Notes under the pieces: model-generated
Database searches by the model: none
Seen by the model: only the letters and a program-made list of their open reading frames with translations
What the model was told of the DNA's origin: nothing
In this document: one piece after another, positions 44,185-55,713 of the stretch
Layout of the letters: each line of letters opens with the position of its first letter
Numbering within the stretch: the stretch's first letter is position 1
Made by a program: the position numbers and the translations under genes
Assembly (NCBI GenBank): GCA_039818285.1
Contig: JBCBUE010000002.1
Coordinates: forward strand, 1-64,000
Source: JBCBUE01 sp039818285
GTDB taxonomy: Bacteria > Planctomycetota > Phycisphaerae > Phycisphaerales > Phycisphaeraceae
Reading direction: 5' to 3'
Length of the DNA stretch: 64,000 nt

Positions 44185-44190
44185 TATGCT
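44185..44190 (+). promoter_or_regulatory. -10-like element, leaderless start
   Basis: TATGCT ends six bases before the GTG at 44197, separating this gene from the EPS operon. Confidence 0.5.
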
Positions 44191-44196
44191 GATGGC

Positions 44197-44850
44197 GTGC
44201 CGGCCTCGACCGTCTCCGCCAACGTCCCCATCCGACTCTCCATCCGCCGGCGGGCCGCGATCGCCGCGGTCATGCTCACCCTCCTCGCCGGCTCCACCAC
44301 CGCCGCCTGGCTCAAAGCCCGGCTCGCCTACGAGCCCGCCGAACGCGCCTCCATCATCGAGGTCGACGGCCTGCGCTTCGGCCTCAATCCCCACTGGCAG
44401 GTCGCCGAGAACGACACCCCCGACCCGCTCCGCCAGATCGGGCCCTACGAGACCTTCGTCGACCCCGACCAGCCCGAACGCCTCCTCACCCTCGCCGTCA
44501 CCCGCTCCGACGCGCCGCCCGTCAACCTCGTCGTCGTGCTCTTCCAGGCCCTGCTCAACGACCGCTCCAGCGAAGAAGGCGATCTCTCGGTCGAACCGCT
44601 CACGCCCGTCAGGCTCGACCTCATCGGCGACCTCCAGGGCTTCGCCCTGATCGGCAAGAGCGTCTCCAACGACGCCCAGGCCATCACGCATCACTACCTC
44701 GCCGTGCTCTTCAACGAGGCCGACGACCGGCGATGGATCATCTACCTCGAGGACCGCAGCCCCCCCGGCGAACCCCTCACCAAGTCCCGCGAGACGGCCA
44801 ACAACTTCATCGTCGGCCAACTCGTCAGCACCGCCCGACCCGTGCCATGA
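44197..44850 (+). CDS. Unknown membrane-anchored or secreted protein
   Basis: A 217-residue protein with an N-terminal hydrophobic segment (AAIAAVMLTLLAGSTTAAWL), either a signal peptide or an anchor. The rest looks like a compact alpha/beta domain: VDGLRFGLNPHWQVAEND, LLTLAVTRSDAPPVNLVVV, FALIGKSVSNDAQAITHHYL. No homologue recognised. Its overall pattern (amphipathic opening, sandwich-like strands) resembles the N-terminal part of the following gene, with which it overlaps by ATGA, so they may be related partners. Start is GTG. Confidence 0.72.
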   Translation: MPASTVSANVPIRLSIRRRAAIAAVMLTLLAGSTTAAWLKARLAYEPAERASIIEVDGLRFGLNPHWQVAENDTPDPLRQIGPYETFVDPDQPERLLTLAVTRSDAPPVNLVVVLFQALLNDRSSEEGDLSVEPLTPVRLDLIGDLQGFALIGKSVSNDAQAITHHYLAVLFNEADDRRWIIYLEDRSPPGEPLTKSRETANNFIVGQLVSTARPVP

Positions 44851-46313
44851 CCCCGCCACGCCACCGCACCATCCCGACCGCCCGCCGAACGATCCAATCG
44901 GTCACGCTCGCGCTGCTCGCGTGCGCGACCGTCGCCCCGACCGACGCCCAGGTCGTCCGCTCCCCGCTCGACGAGCCCAGCCCCGCCGTCGCGCCCGACG
45001 CCCGGCAAGCCGTCCCACCCGCCAGCCGTCAGCGGTGGTTCGAACCGTCCTACGGCCTGTCGTTCGACCCGCCCGCCGGCTCGACCGAGGTGCAGAACAC
45101 ACGCTCGGGCTCGCTGGTCACCTTCGCCCTGCCCGGCGGCTTCCGCATCGCCGTCCACCTGCACGAAACCGACGACCCGATCACCCTGCGCCAGGCCGCC
45201 GCCATCACCCTGCGCCAGTTCGCCTCGGCCAGCCCGTCGGCCATCGAGCTCGCCCCGCCCGACGAACACATCAAGCCCGCCGGCCGCCCAACGCTGCGGC
45301 TCGGCTTCGCCGTCCCCGCCGAAGACCGGATGCCGGCCTGGGTCGCCGACCTCGTGCTGATGAAGCTCGACCCCACGCGCTTCGTCGTCTTCCAGGCCGA
45401 CCTCGAGGCCGCCGACTTCACCCCCGCCGCCCGCGAGGTCTTCCACCAATTCCTGCGCAGCGTCGACGTCGCCTCGCTCGACACCATCGATCGCGGCCGC
45501 GTCCAGCTCGTCGAGACCGCCGACGAATGGGCCAACGGCCTGGACTTCGACGGCCTCTGGGACCGCCTGCCCAGGCACGCCTGGTTCCGCCTGATCCGCA
45601 ACGGCGAGGAGGTCGGCGTCCGCCGACTCACCTTCGGCCGAGGCCAGGAGATGGGCACGCCCGGCTACACCCTGCAAGTCGCCTCGCACGAGGTCATCGG
45701 CGAGACCGAGCTCAACACCAAAGCCGAGTTCTTCCTCTCCGAGCGCCGCGACGAGGAGCTCTGGTCGATCGAGACCGAGAGCCGTCTGCTCGACCCGCGC
45801 ACCCTCCCACGCGTCAACGTGAAGCCCAATGAAGGCCAGCCCGCCGTGCCCGTGCCCATCCAGGCCGCCAAGCACGTCATGACCCAGACCGGCGTGCGCT
45901 CCGGCGGGCAACTCACGGTCATCCGAGACTCCGCCGAACACGCCGACGAGACCGCCTGGCCCGTCCCGCCCGTCGGCTACCTCTCTCGCATCGAAACCGA
46001 ACTCCTCGCCATGGTCCTCCTCGACGGCCGGCCCGTCCGCATGCAGTCCTACGCCTACCACGGCGACGCCGAAGACCACAGCATCGCCCTGCGCACCGAA
46101 ACCACCACCCAGCTCGACAACGGTGCCTGGTCCATCAACACCCGCGCCAGCCTCACCTCCGGCTGGCGCAACTACCTCTTCGACGCCAACGGCAACCTCC
46201 TGCAGATCGACCTCGCCGACGGCGGCACCCTCATCCCCGCCACCGCCGAGCAGGTCCGCGCCCTCTACGCCGACCGCGTCGACAACGCCCCCCAAGGCCA
46301 CAAGGCCCGCTGA
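44847..46313 (+). CDS. Unknown secreted protein
   Basis: A 488-residue protein with a signal peptide (SVTLALLACATVAPTDAQ). Residues ~65-215 (YGLSFDPPAGSTEVQN, GGFRIAVHLHETDDPITLRQ, VLMKLDPTRFVVFQADLEAA) look like the domain of the preceding gene. The C-terminal ~250 residues (HAWFRLIRNGEEVGVRRLTF onwards, then GWRNYLFDANGNLLQIDLAD) read as a beta-rich domain resembling lipid- or substrate-binding sandwiches. No catalytic motif is evident. Translationally coupled to the upstream gene (ATGA). PhoH follows two bases after its stop. Confidence 0.72.
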   Translation: MTPPRHRTIPTARRTIQSVTLALLACATVAPTDAQVVRSPLDEPSPAVAPDARQAVPPASRQRWFEPSYGLSFDPPAGSTEVQNTRSGSLVTFALPGGFRIAVHLHETDDPITLRQAAAITLRQFASASPSAIELAPPDEHIKPAGRPTLRLGFAVPAEDRMPAWVADLVLMKLDPTRFVVFQADLEAADFTPAAREVFHQFLRSVDVASLDTIDRGRVQLVETADEWANGLDFDGLWDRLPRHAWFRLIRNGEEVGVRRLTFGRGQEMGTPGYTLQVASHEVIGETELNTKAEFFLSERRDEELWSIETESRLLDPRTLPRVNVKPNEGQPAVPVPIQAAKHVMTQTGVRSGGQLTVIRDSAEHADETAWPVPPVGYLSRIETELLAMVLLDGRPVRMQSYAYHGDAEDHSIALRTETTTQLDNGAWSINTRASLTSGWRNYLFDANGNLLQIDLADGGTLIPATAEQVRALYADRVDNAPQGHKAR

Positions 46314-46315
46314 CC

Positions 46316-47278
46316 GTGGACCTCACCATCCCCCTGCCCGCCGGCCCGGCGCGCCTCGCCGTCACCGGGCCCGCCGACCGACACCTCAAGCTCATCCGCG
46401 ACGCCCTCGACGTGTCCATCACCGACCGCGGCGAGGCCCTGCGCATCGCCGGCCCCGACGAACAGGTCGGCCGCGCCGCCCGCGTCCTCGAGCAGCTCAC
46501 CCACGCCGCCGCCGCGCGCAAGCCCATCGCCACCCCCCGCGTCCTCGAGCTCATCACCGAGGTCACCCAGCTCGACCCCACGACCGCCGCCGCCCCCCAC
46601 CAGCCCCCCGTCGACGCCGGCCGGCTCGACGTCTACCTCACCGGCCGCGCCGTCAAGCCCAAGACCCCCGGCCAGCGACGCTACGTCCAAGCCATCCTCG
46701 AGCACGACCTCACCATCTGCACCGGACCCGCCGGCACCGGCAAGACCTACCTCGCCACCGCCGTCGCCGCGGCCCTGCTCAAACGCGGCCACGTCCGAAA
46801 GCTCGTCCTCGTCCGACCCGCCGTCGAGGCCGGCGAACGCCTCGGCTTCCTGCCCGGCACCATGCAGGAAAAGGTCAACCCCTATCTCCGCCCCCTGCTC
46901 GACGCCCTGCACGACATGATGGACTTCAACCAGGTCGAGCGCTTCATGGCCGCCGACCTCATCGAGATCATCCCCCTCGCGTTCATGCGCGGCCGAACCC
47001 TCAACGACGCGATGATCATTCTCGACGAGGCCCAGAACGCGACGCGCTCGCAGATGCTGATGTTCCTCACCCGCCTCGGCCACGGCAGCCGCATGGTCGT
47101 CACGGGCGATACGTCGCAGACCGATCTTGACGACCCCACCGACTCCGGGCTGCTCGACGCCGTCCGACGCCTCGGGCCCGTCCCCGGCGTCGCCACGATG
47201 TCCCTCTCCGGCTCGGACATCGTCCGCCACAACTTGGTGCAGCGTGTCGTGGAAGCATACGGCGATACATCCGCGTGA
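46316..47278 (+). CDS. PhoH-family ATPase
   Basis: A 320-residue PhoH-like NTPase, a family linked to RNA metabolism and stress. The N-terminal ~100 residues include a KH-like segment (RHLKLIRDALDVSITDRGEA). The ATPase core has Walker A CTGPAGTGKTYLAT, RPAVEAGERLGFLPGTMQEK, Walker B MIILDEAQNAT and VVTGDTSQTDL. Normal length. The usual neighbours (HD-domain membrane protein, ybeY) are missing; it instead ends an envelope-protein operon. Start is GTG, two bases after the previous stop. Confidence 0.95.
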   Translation: MDLTIPLPAGPARLAVTGPADRHLKLIRDALDVSITDRGEALRIAGPDEQVGRAARVLEQLTHAAAARKPIATPRVLELITEVTQLDPTTAAAPHQPPVDAGRLDVYLTGRAVKPKTPGQRRYVQAILEHDLTICTGPAGTGKTYLATAVAAALLKRGHVRKLVLVRPAVEAGERLGFLPGTMQEKVNPYLRPLLDALHDMMDFNQVERFMAADLIEIIPLAFMRGRTLNDAMIILDEAQNATRSQMLMFLTRLGHGSRMVVTGDTSQTDLDDPTDSGLLDAVRRLGPVPGVATMSLSGSDIVRHNLVQRVVEAYGDTSA

Positions 47279-47305
47279 ACTACCTTAGATCAAGATCGAA
47301 AGAAC

Positions 47306-47317
47306 TAGCATTAGACT
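47306..47317 (+). promoter_or_regulatory. Possible promoter of the GTPase gene
   Basis: Two overlapping -10-like hexamers (TAGCAT, TAGACT) occur in an unusually AT-rich gap of about 100 bases before the metallochaperone GTPase. No Zur-type palindrome was evident. Confidence 0.3.
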
Positions 47318-47380
47318 TCGAATCACGCGAAACTCTCACCCACCGCCGTGATTGAGCCGAACCATCAAGCGATTTCGCCG

Positions 47381-48469
47381 ATGACATCCACACCCCCCAA
47401 ACCCTGCCACATCGTCGCCGGCCCCCTGGGCGTCGGCAAGACATCGGCGATCCTGCATTACCTCCGCCACCACGCCTCGCGTGAGCGGGTCGGCGTGCTG
47501 GTCAACGACTTCGGCCCGGTCGGCCTGGACAGCACCACCCTCGCGGCCGAGGCGCCGTCCACCAAGGTCCTCAACGTGCCCGGCGGGTGCATCTGCTGCA
47601 CCATGCTCGCCGAACTGCCTGAGCGTGTCGGTCGCCTATCCGCGGATCCGGGCATCGATCGGATCATCATCGAGCCCAGCGGGATGGCGTCACCCGCCCA
47701 GGTCATCGACCTGCTTCGCGGTACCGAGGCGGAACTGAACATCAGCCTGCAGCCGTCCATCGTGATGCTGAGCATGCCGGACTTCGACGAAGCGACGTTC
47801 GAGCGGATGGGCTATTACCAGATGTTCTGCGAGGCGGCCGACATCCTCGTCTTCAACCGGTGCGACCTGGCCAAGGCGTCGAAGATCGAACGGGCGCAAC
47901 GGTGGGCCGACCGGCTCGACCCGCCGAAGCTGCGCGTGCTCACCACCTCCCACGGGCAACTGCCTTCCGAGGTGTTCGAGCCCTTCGCCGAAACGGCAGA
48001 CCGCGGCCATCATCATCACGACCACGTAGCTCACGCCCCGCAGCACGGGCACGACCACAAGCACGGACATGACGACCACGGGCACGAGCATGGACATGAT
48101 CATGCGCACGCCCACCACCACGAGCACGGCCACAGCCACGACCCGACCATCCACCCGGGCGGCTTTGTGCTCGACGCCGAGCGGAGCTTTGACGAACAGG
48201 TCTTGCTGGTCAATCTCATGCGTGTCTGCCATCAGGGCATCGCGGACAACCAAGTGATCCGACTCAAGGGCGTGTTTCACACCCACGACGGCTGGCAGGC
48301 CATCGAGATCGCGAACCGCGAGGTGTCGTTCCGCCCCTCCGCCCACCGACGCGACAACCGGATGGAGTGGTTGACGCAGCCGGGCACCGTCGATCAGACG
48401 CAGATGCTCACCGAAATCGACCGCGCGCTGGACTGGAAAGAGATCGCCCAATCTCTCGAGCGCGATTGA
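47381..48469 (+). CDS. CobW/ZNG1-family metallochaperone GTPase
   Basis: A 362-residue G3E GTPase that probably delivers or buffers zinc or a related metal. Walker A is VAGPLGVGKTSAIL; the metal-binding CxCC motif is VPGGCICCTM; IIIEPSGMASPAQVIDLL is Walker B-like, and FNRCDLAK matches NKxD. Between GTPase core and C-terminal domain lies an exceptionally His-rich linker (about residues 208-260, over 25 His). The C-terminal domain has LLVNLMRVCHQGIADNQVI and RLKGVFHTHDGWQAIEIAN. ATG 47381 is preferred; GTG 47348 would add 11 residues. It could serve zinc or cobalt/nickel. Confidence 0.9.
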   Translation: MTSTPPKPCHIVAGPLGVGKTSAILHYLRHHASRERVGVLVNDFGPVGLDSTTLAAEAPSTKVLNVPGGCICCTMLAELPERVGRLSADPGIDRIIIEPSGMASPAQVIDLLRGTEAELNISLQPSIVMLSMPDFDEATFERMGYYQMFCEAADILVFNRCDLAKASKIERAQRWADRLDPPKLRVLTTSHGQLPSEVFEPFAETADRGHHHHDHVAHAPQHGHDHKHGHDDHGHEHGHDHAHAHHHEHGHSHDPTIHPGGFVLDAERSFDEQVLLVNLMRVCHQGIADNQVIRLKGVFHTHDGWQAIEIANREVSFRPSAHRRDNRMEWLTQPGTVDQTQMLTEIDRALDWKEIAQSLERD

Positions 48470-48785
48470 GCCTCGACGCAGCGGCGCGACAAACGATCTC
48501 TTGACGGCGCCGTGTGAGAGCCCGCACGGTTCGGTGCCCGGACGCGGCAAGGCGGCGCTCTCAGCTCGAGACGGTGGTGAAGGCGGGACGGGTCTCATCC
48601 ACGGCCGATTCCAATGCGACGGTTTCGCAACTATCCACGTCGCCAGCGTGGATTTCGGAACGCCGCCGCGAAGAGACGGGCCGACACCCACCCACCCTGC
48701 CCCTGTTATGCTGCCGCCGCGTGCGGGAGGACAGGGATTCCCGCAACCTTGGGCCGGGCCGGCCCCCCCTCTGGCGTCGCTGGGC
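48470..48785. other. Gap upstream of nuoJ
   Basis: About 316 bases with no supported gene. It contains the likely nuoJ promoter element at 48707-48712, and a TTGACG sequence near 48501 with no matching -10. Confidence 0.5.
48707..48712 (+). promoter_or_regulatory. -10-like element for the nuoJ-N operon
   Basis: TATGCT lies 73 bases before the nuoJ ATG, giving a leader of about 66 bases. Confidence 0.4.
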
Positions 48786-49703
48786 ATGCAGACCACCCTC
48801 ACCAATCCGCTGGCGATCTACCTCGCGGTGCTCGCCGGCGCGTTCGGTCTGTGGTGCCTCATGCCCAAGCCCCGCCACCACCGCCCCCTGCTCGGCGGCC
48901 TCCTCGCCGCCGGCGCCCTGGGCATCGCCTGGCTCGTGATGTACGAGACGCTCGACTTCGCCGACCTCGGCCTGTCGGTCACCGCCTTTGTCTACTACTA
49001 CGTCTTCTCCGCCATCGCGATCGGCTCGGCCATCATGGTGATCATCGCCACCAAGCCGGTCCACTCGGCCCTGTGGTTCGTGATGGTGGTGCTCGCCTCG
49101 GCCGGCTTGTTTCTCGTGCTCTCCGCCGAGTTCATGGCCTTTGCCATGGTCATCATCTACGCGGGCGCGATCCTGGTGACCTACATGTTCGTCATCATGC
49201 TCGCCGCCTCGGCCGGCGGGCCCAACGACCCCGGCGAGGACGAGATCTTCGACCTCCAGGCCCGCGAGCCCGGCGCCGCCGTGTTCGCCGGCCTGCTCAT
49301 GCTCGCCGTCCTGCTCACCCTCTCCTTCGACGCCTCCAACCGCCCCAACCCGCTGGCCGCGTCGCCGCCGGACCGGGAGGTCATCGCCGAGATCCTGCCC
49401 AACCGCACCGCCGATGTCGTCCGCGGCCGCATCGAGGCCGAGATCGCCCGCCTCGACCCCACCGCCTCGCCCGTCATCGCCCAGGCCGACCCCGATCGCC
49501 TCAGCAACGTCGAAGGGGTCGGCCTTGACCTCTTCCAGTCCCACCCGCTGGGCATCGAGCTGGCCGGCATCGTGCTGCTCGTCGCGCTTATCGGCGCGGT
49601 GGTTATCGCCAAGACCCGCGTCGAGGACCACCCCGAGCCCCGTCCCAGCGGCGCCGCCCACCCCGCCGGCCACGATGCCCCCGAAACCCAGGGGCTGAGC
49701 TGA
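48786..49703 (+). CDS. nuoJ: NADH-quinone oxidoreductase subunit J
   Basis: Membrane subunit of complex I. 305 residues, longer than E. coli NuoJ (~180), with extra residues between the fourth and fifth helices and in the C-terminal tail. Typical blocks are FVYYYVFSAIAIGSAIMVII, KPVHSALWFVMVVLASAGLF, LSAEFMAFAMVIIYAGAILV and ELAGIVLLVALIGAVVIAK. The ATG at 48786 begins just before the first helix; longer in-frame extensions upstream look non-coding. The next gene starts at the base after its stop. nuoA to nuoI are not in the window. Confidence 0.93.
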   Translation: MQTTLTNPLAIYLAVLAGAFGLWCLMPKPRHHRPLLGGLLAAGALGIAWLVMYETLDFADLGLSVTAFVYYYVFSAIAIGSAIMVIIATKPVHSALWFVMVVLASAGLFLVLSAEFMAFAMVIIYAGAILVTYMFVIMLAASAGGPNDPGEDEIFDLQAREPGAAVFAGLLMLAVLLTLSFDASNRPNPLAASPPDREVIAEILPNRTADVVRGRIEAEIARLDPTASPVIAQADPDRLSNVEGVGLDLFQSHPLGIELAGIVLLVALIGAVVIAKTRVEDHPEPRPSGAAHPAGHDAPETQGLS

Positions 49704-50060
49704 ATGATCGACGCCGCCCCGATCAGCCTCGCCCCGCTGCTCGCGGTGAGCCTCTCCGACGCCGCGCTGGGCCACTTCCAGGCCACCGCCGCCGTCCTGT
49801 TCTGCCTCGGGCTCGTCGGCTTCGTCACCCGCCGCAACCTCATCGTCATGTTCCTCTGCACCGAGATGATGTTCCAGGGCGTCGCGATCTCGCTCATCGC
49901 GTTCAGCGCCTATCACGGCAACGTCACCGGCCAGACCTTCGTGATCTTCGTCCTGACGATCGCCGCCGCCGAGGCCGCCCTCGCGCTCGGCCTGGTCGTC
50001 ATGCTCTTCCGCCGACGCCGCACCCTCGACGCCGAGGCGTGGGCCCAACTGCACGATTAG
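49704..50060 (+). CDS. nuoK: NADH-quinone oxidoreductase subunit K
   Basis: Small membrane subunit of complex I. 118 residues, a few more than the usual ~100. Three helices; the conserved membrane glutamates appear in VMFLCTEMMFQGVAI (helix 2) and TIAAAEAALALGLVVMLFR (helix 3), both implicated in proton transfer. It begins immediately after nuoJ. Confidence 0.95.
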   Translation: MIDAAPISLAPLLAVSLSDAALGHFQATAAVLFCLGLVGFVTRRNLIVMFLCTEMMFQGVAISLIAFSAYHGNVTGQTFVIFVLTIAAAEAALALGLVVMLFRRRRTLDAEAWAQLHD

Positions 50061-50080
50061 CCCCAGGACCCCACCCCCGC

Positions 50081-52276
<2,196 letters not shown>

Positions 52277-52315
52277 ACACTCGTCACCACTCCCTACGCA
52301 CCGCCCACTGCCTGA

Positions 52316-54043
52316 ATGTCCTTCCTCGCCCCCGCCATCCTGCCCGCCTGCTTCATCTTCCCGGTGCTCGGCGGCATCCTGCTGCTGCTCATCCCGGCCA
52401 AGCGGTTCAGCGAGATCTGCTACACCACCTTCTTCACGACCCTCATCACCTTCTTCCTCGCCCTCACCGCCGCCCTGCCTGGCATGGGCCTGTTCGACTG
52501 GTCCAGGCCCGGCGAGACGCAGCTGGTCTACGAGTTCGCCTGGGTCCCCGCCTTCGGCCTGCGGTTCGTCGGCGGCGCCGACGCCCTGTCCATGTGGTTC
52601 GTCCTGCTCACGACGTTCATCATGCCCCTGGTGATGCTCGAGTCGTTCACGCACCTCAAGGAACGCGTCGGCTACCGCGCCAAGGAGTTCTTCTTCTGGC
52701 TGCTCTTCGCCGAGGCCGCGATGATCGCCGCCTTCACCGCCTCCGACCTCATCTACTTCTACGTCTGCTACGAGTTCACGCTCATCCCCTTGTTCTTCCT
52801 CATCGGCGTCTTCGGCGGGGCCAACCGCTTCCGCGCGGCGACGATGTACTTCATCTACTCGTTCACCGGCTCGATGCTCATGCTCGCCGGCATCCTCTAC
52901 CTCGCCTGGCACAACGCCACGCTCACGCCCGGCGAGCTCGCTCAGGTCGCCACCGCGACCCGCATGAATCTCGACCTGGGCGTCTGGTCGCTCGACTTCC
53001 CGACGATCCTCGTCGCCTCCCAGTTCCTCAGCACCGCCGAACAGACGCTACTGCTCATCGCCCTGCTCGCCGGCTTCGCCGTCAAGGTCCCCCTCTTCCC
53101 CGTCCACACCTGGCTGCCGCTGGCGCACACCGAGGCCCCCACCGCCGGCTCGGTCGACCTCGCCGCCGTCCTGCTCAAGCTCGGCACCTACGGCATCCTC
53201 CGCTTCACCCTGCAGACCGTCCCCGACGCCGTCGTCGCCGCCGCGCCCTATCTCGCCGGCCTCGGCGTCATCGGCATCCTCTACGCCGCCATGATCTGTT
53301 GGGTCCAGAAGGACATGAAAAAGCTCATCGCCTATTCCTCGGTGAGCCACATGGGCTTCTGCATCCTCGGCATGTTCGCCCTCGACCTCACCGCCACCAC
53401 CGGCTCGGCGTTCTACATGATCGCCCACGGCATCTCGACCGGGGCCCTGTTCCTCTGCGTCGGCATGATGTACACCCGCATGCACACCCGTCAGATGTCC
53501 GAGATCGGCGGGCTCGCCAAGGTCATGCCCGTCTGGTCGTTCTTCCTGATCTTCTTCGCCTTCGCCTCCGTCGGCCTGCCGGGGCTTAACGGCTTCGTCG
53601 GCGAGATCCTCGTCATCATCGGCACCTGGCAGGCCAGCGACGCCCTGGGCGCGGGCTGGCTGTTCGCCCTGCTCGCCGGCCTGGGCATGATCGTCGCCGC
53701 GATGTACCTGCTGACCATGGTCGCCAAGGTCTGCTTCGGCGCCGTCAGGATCCCCAAGACCCGCGAGCACGTCATCGAGCAGCACGACCTCACCACCCGC
53801 GAGATGTGGGTCCTCTCGCCGCTCGCCGTGATCTGCCTGGTCATGGGCCTCTACCCAGCGCCGATCCTTGAGTCCCTCGAGGCCTGCGTCCGCCCGATCC
53901 TCCGCCCGGCGCAGCTGGTGATGCAGCGCAACGCCGGCGACCCGAGCTTCGTGCAGGAGCTGCCCGAATCGGCCGACCGCGTCGCGACCGTCTCGATGAC
54001 CCTGACCCTGCCGGCCGCCACGGCCGAGGAGGCCGGGCGATGA
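52316..54043 (+). CDS. nuoM: NADH-quinone oxidoreductase subunit M
   Basis: Second antiporter-like proton-pumping subunit of complex I. 575 residues (usual ~500-560). Signature blocks are YFYVCYEFTLIPLFFLIGVF (the helix 5 Glu), VKVPLFPVHTWLPLAHTEAP, AAVLLKLGTYGILRFTL, and KDMKKLIAYSSVSHMGFCIL. Some 40 bases separate it from nuoL. It overlaps nuoN by four bases (ATGA). Confidence 0.96.
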   Translation: MSFLAPAILPACFIFPVLGGILLLLIPAKRFSEICYTTFFTTLITFFLALTAALPGMGLFDWSRPGETQLVYEFAWVPAFGLRFVGGADALSMWFVLLTTFIMPLVMLESFTHLKERVGYRAKEFFFWLLFAEAAMIAAFTASDLIYFYVCYEFTLIPLFFLIGVFGGANRFRAATMYFIYSFTGSMLMLAGILYLAWHNATLTPGELAQVATATRMNLDLGVWSLDFPTILVASQFLSTAEQTLLLIALLAGFAVKVPLFPVHTWLPLAHTEAPTAGSVDLAAVLLKLGTYGILRFTLQTVPDAVVAAAPYLAGLGVIGILYAAMICWVQKDMKKLIAYSSVSHMGFCILGMFALDLTATTGSAFYMIAHGISTGALFLCVGMMYTRMHTRQMSEIGGLAKVMPVWSFFLIFFAFASVGLPGLNGFVGEILVIIGTWQASDALGAGWLFALLAGLGMIVAAMYLLTMVAKVCFGAVRIPKTREHVIEQHDLTTREMWVLSPLAVICLVMGLYPAPILESLEACVRPILRPAQLVMQRNAGDPSFVQELPESADRVATVSMTLTLPAATAEEAGR

Positions 54044-55713
54044 ACGAGATGGCCAAGGACCTCACGCTGCTCGGCCCCGAGATCGCCATGCTCACGGGCG
54101 CGCTGGCCTGCCTGGTCGCCGGCCTGGCCAACCCCGAGGCCGGCCGCAAGGCCGCCCCCTGGCTCACCGCCGCCGCCCTCTTCTCGGCCATGGTCCTCAG
54201 CCTCGACTGGCACGGCGACGACATCGACGTCGGCCCCATCGACGGCCCCGTCCTCTTCAGCTACGGCATCCAGGACTTCGCCGGCTACATCAAGCTCGCC
54301 GTCTGCCTCGTCGGCTTCGTCCTGCTCATGGTCGCCGCCGCCGTCCCCAGCCAGCTCGGCCAGGTCCTCGCCGTCGACGAAGACGACGCCTTCGACCCCG
54401 GCCAGTCCCTGCGCGGCGAGTTCTTCGCCTTCTTCCTGTTCTCGCTCACCGGCGTCATGCTCTGCGCCGGCGCCAGCGACCTCGTCTGGCTCTTCCTCGC
54501 CCTCGAGCTCACCAGCCTGCCGACCTACGTCATGGTCGCCGTCTCCCGCGAACGGCCCGGCGCCCAGGAGTCGGCCGTCAAGTACTTCTTCCTCGGCGCC
54601 CTCTCGGCAGCGGTCTTCCTCTACGGCTTCACGCTGATCTACGGCGCCACCGGCTTCACGGATTTCGCGGGCATCCGCGCCGCCGTCGTCGAACAGGTCG
54701 ACCAGACCGGGTCGATCTCGATGATGATGCTCGTCGGCGTCGTGCTCTCGATCCTCGGCATCGCCTTCAAGATCGCCGCGTTCCCCATGCACTTCTACGC
54801 CGCCGACGTCTACAAGGGCGCCTCGACGGCCGTCACCGCCTTCATCGCCTTCGTCCCCAAGACCGCCGGCTTCGTCGCCCTGCTCTCGATCCTCAGCCTC
54901 GTCGCCTGGCACCCCGCCGCCGACGGCCAGGCCCTCACGCTGCCCGGACCGATCTTCCACCTCATCTGGTGGATGGCCGTGCTCACCATGACCATGGGCA
55001 ACGTGCTGGGCCTCGTGCAGAAAAGCGTCAAGCGCACCCTCGCCTACTCCTCCATCGCCCACTCCGGCTACATGCTCATCGGCTTGCTCGTCGGCCCGTC
55101 GCTGGTCGCCCACACCGGGCCCGGCTCCGAGGGCGTCTCGGCCATCCTCTTCTACCTGGTCGGCTATGCCTTCGGCACCATCGGCTCCTTCGCCGTCATC
55201 GGCTGCCTCCGCGACCGCGGCGAGGAGGCCGACGACTTCGAGGACCTCTCCGGCCTGGCCGAGAAATACCCCTGGCTCGCCTGGATCATGCTGCTCAGCG
55301 TGTTCAGCCTGCTGGGCATGCCGCCGTTCGTCGGCTTCGTCGGCAAGGTCTACCTCTTCGGCGCGGCCTTCGACGCCGGGCTCTGGCTGCTCGTCGTCAT
55401 CGGCGTGGTCAACTCGGCCATCTCCGCCGGCTACTACCTGCGGATCGCCGGCGCCTGCTTCTTCGGCAAGCCCCACCCCCGCGTCGAGCGCGTGCTCTGG
55501 CCCGGCCGACGCCTCGGCGCCGGCATCGCCGCCTTCGCGACCCTCTTCCTCGGCATCTTCGGCTCATGGCTCATCGACGCCGCTCAGTCCGGCACCCTGC
55601 CCGAGGTCGGCAGCGCCACGCCGACCGAGGCCCAGGTCCAACCCGCCGAGCCCGGCGAGCCATCGGCCCGCATCGACGCCTCAGCCGCCCCCGCCCCGCA
55701 GGCCCGCCGCTAG
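54040..55713 (+). CDS. nuoN: NADH-quinone oxidoreductase subunit N
   Basis: Third antiporter-like subunit, ending the operon. 557 residues, somewhat above ~490. Blocks include FFLFSLTGVMLCAGASDLV, FLALELTSLPTYVMVAVS (helix 5 Glu), ESAVKYFFLGALSAAVFLYG (pump Lys), FPMHFYAADVYKGASTAVTA, and KSVKRTLAYSSIAHSGYMLI. The C-terminal ~40 residues are Ala/Pro/Glu-rich. The last 33 bases overlap the end of pyrF on the opposite strand. Confidence 0.96.
   Translation: MNEMAKDLTLLGPEIAMLTGALACLVAGLANPEAGRKAAPWLTAAALFSAMVLSLDWHGDDIDVGPIDGPVLFSYGIQDFAGYIKLAVCLVGFVLLMVAAAVPSQLGQVLAVDEDDAFDPGQSLRGEFFAFFLFSLTGVMLCAGASDLVWLFLALELTSLPTYVMVAVSRERPGAQESAVKYFFLGALSAAVFLYGFTLIYGATGFTDFAGIRAAVVEQVDQTGSISMMMLVGVVLSILGIAFKIAAFPMHFYAADVYKGASTAVTAFIAFVPKTAGFVALLSILSLVAWHPAADGQALTLPGPIFHLIWWMAVLTMTMGNVLGLVQKSVKRTLAYSSIAHSGYMLIGLLVGPSLVAHTGPGSEGVSAILFYLVGYAFGTIGSFAVIGCLRDRGEEADDFEDLSGLAEKYPWLAWIMLLSVFSLLGMPPFVGFVGKVYLFGAAFDAGLWLLVVIGVVNSAISAGYYLRIAGACFFGKPHPRVERVLWPGRRLGAGIAAFATLFLGIFGSWLIDAAQSGTLPEVGSATPTEAQVQPAEPGEPSARIDASAAPAPQARR

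Noticed and set aside
48000..48150. Possible nucleotide repeat in the GTPase gene
   Set aside because: It is explained by His, Asp and Gly codons in the metal-binding linker.
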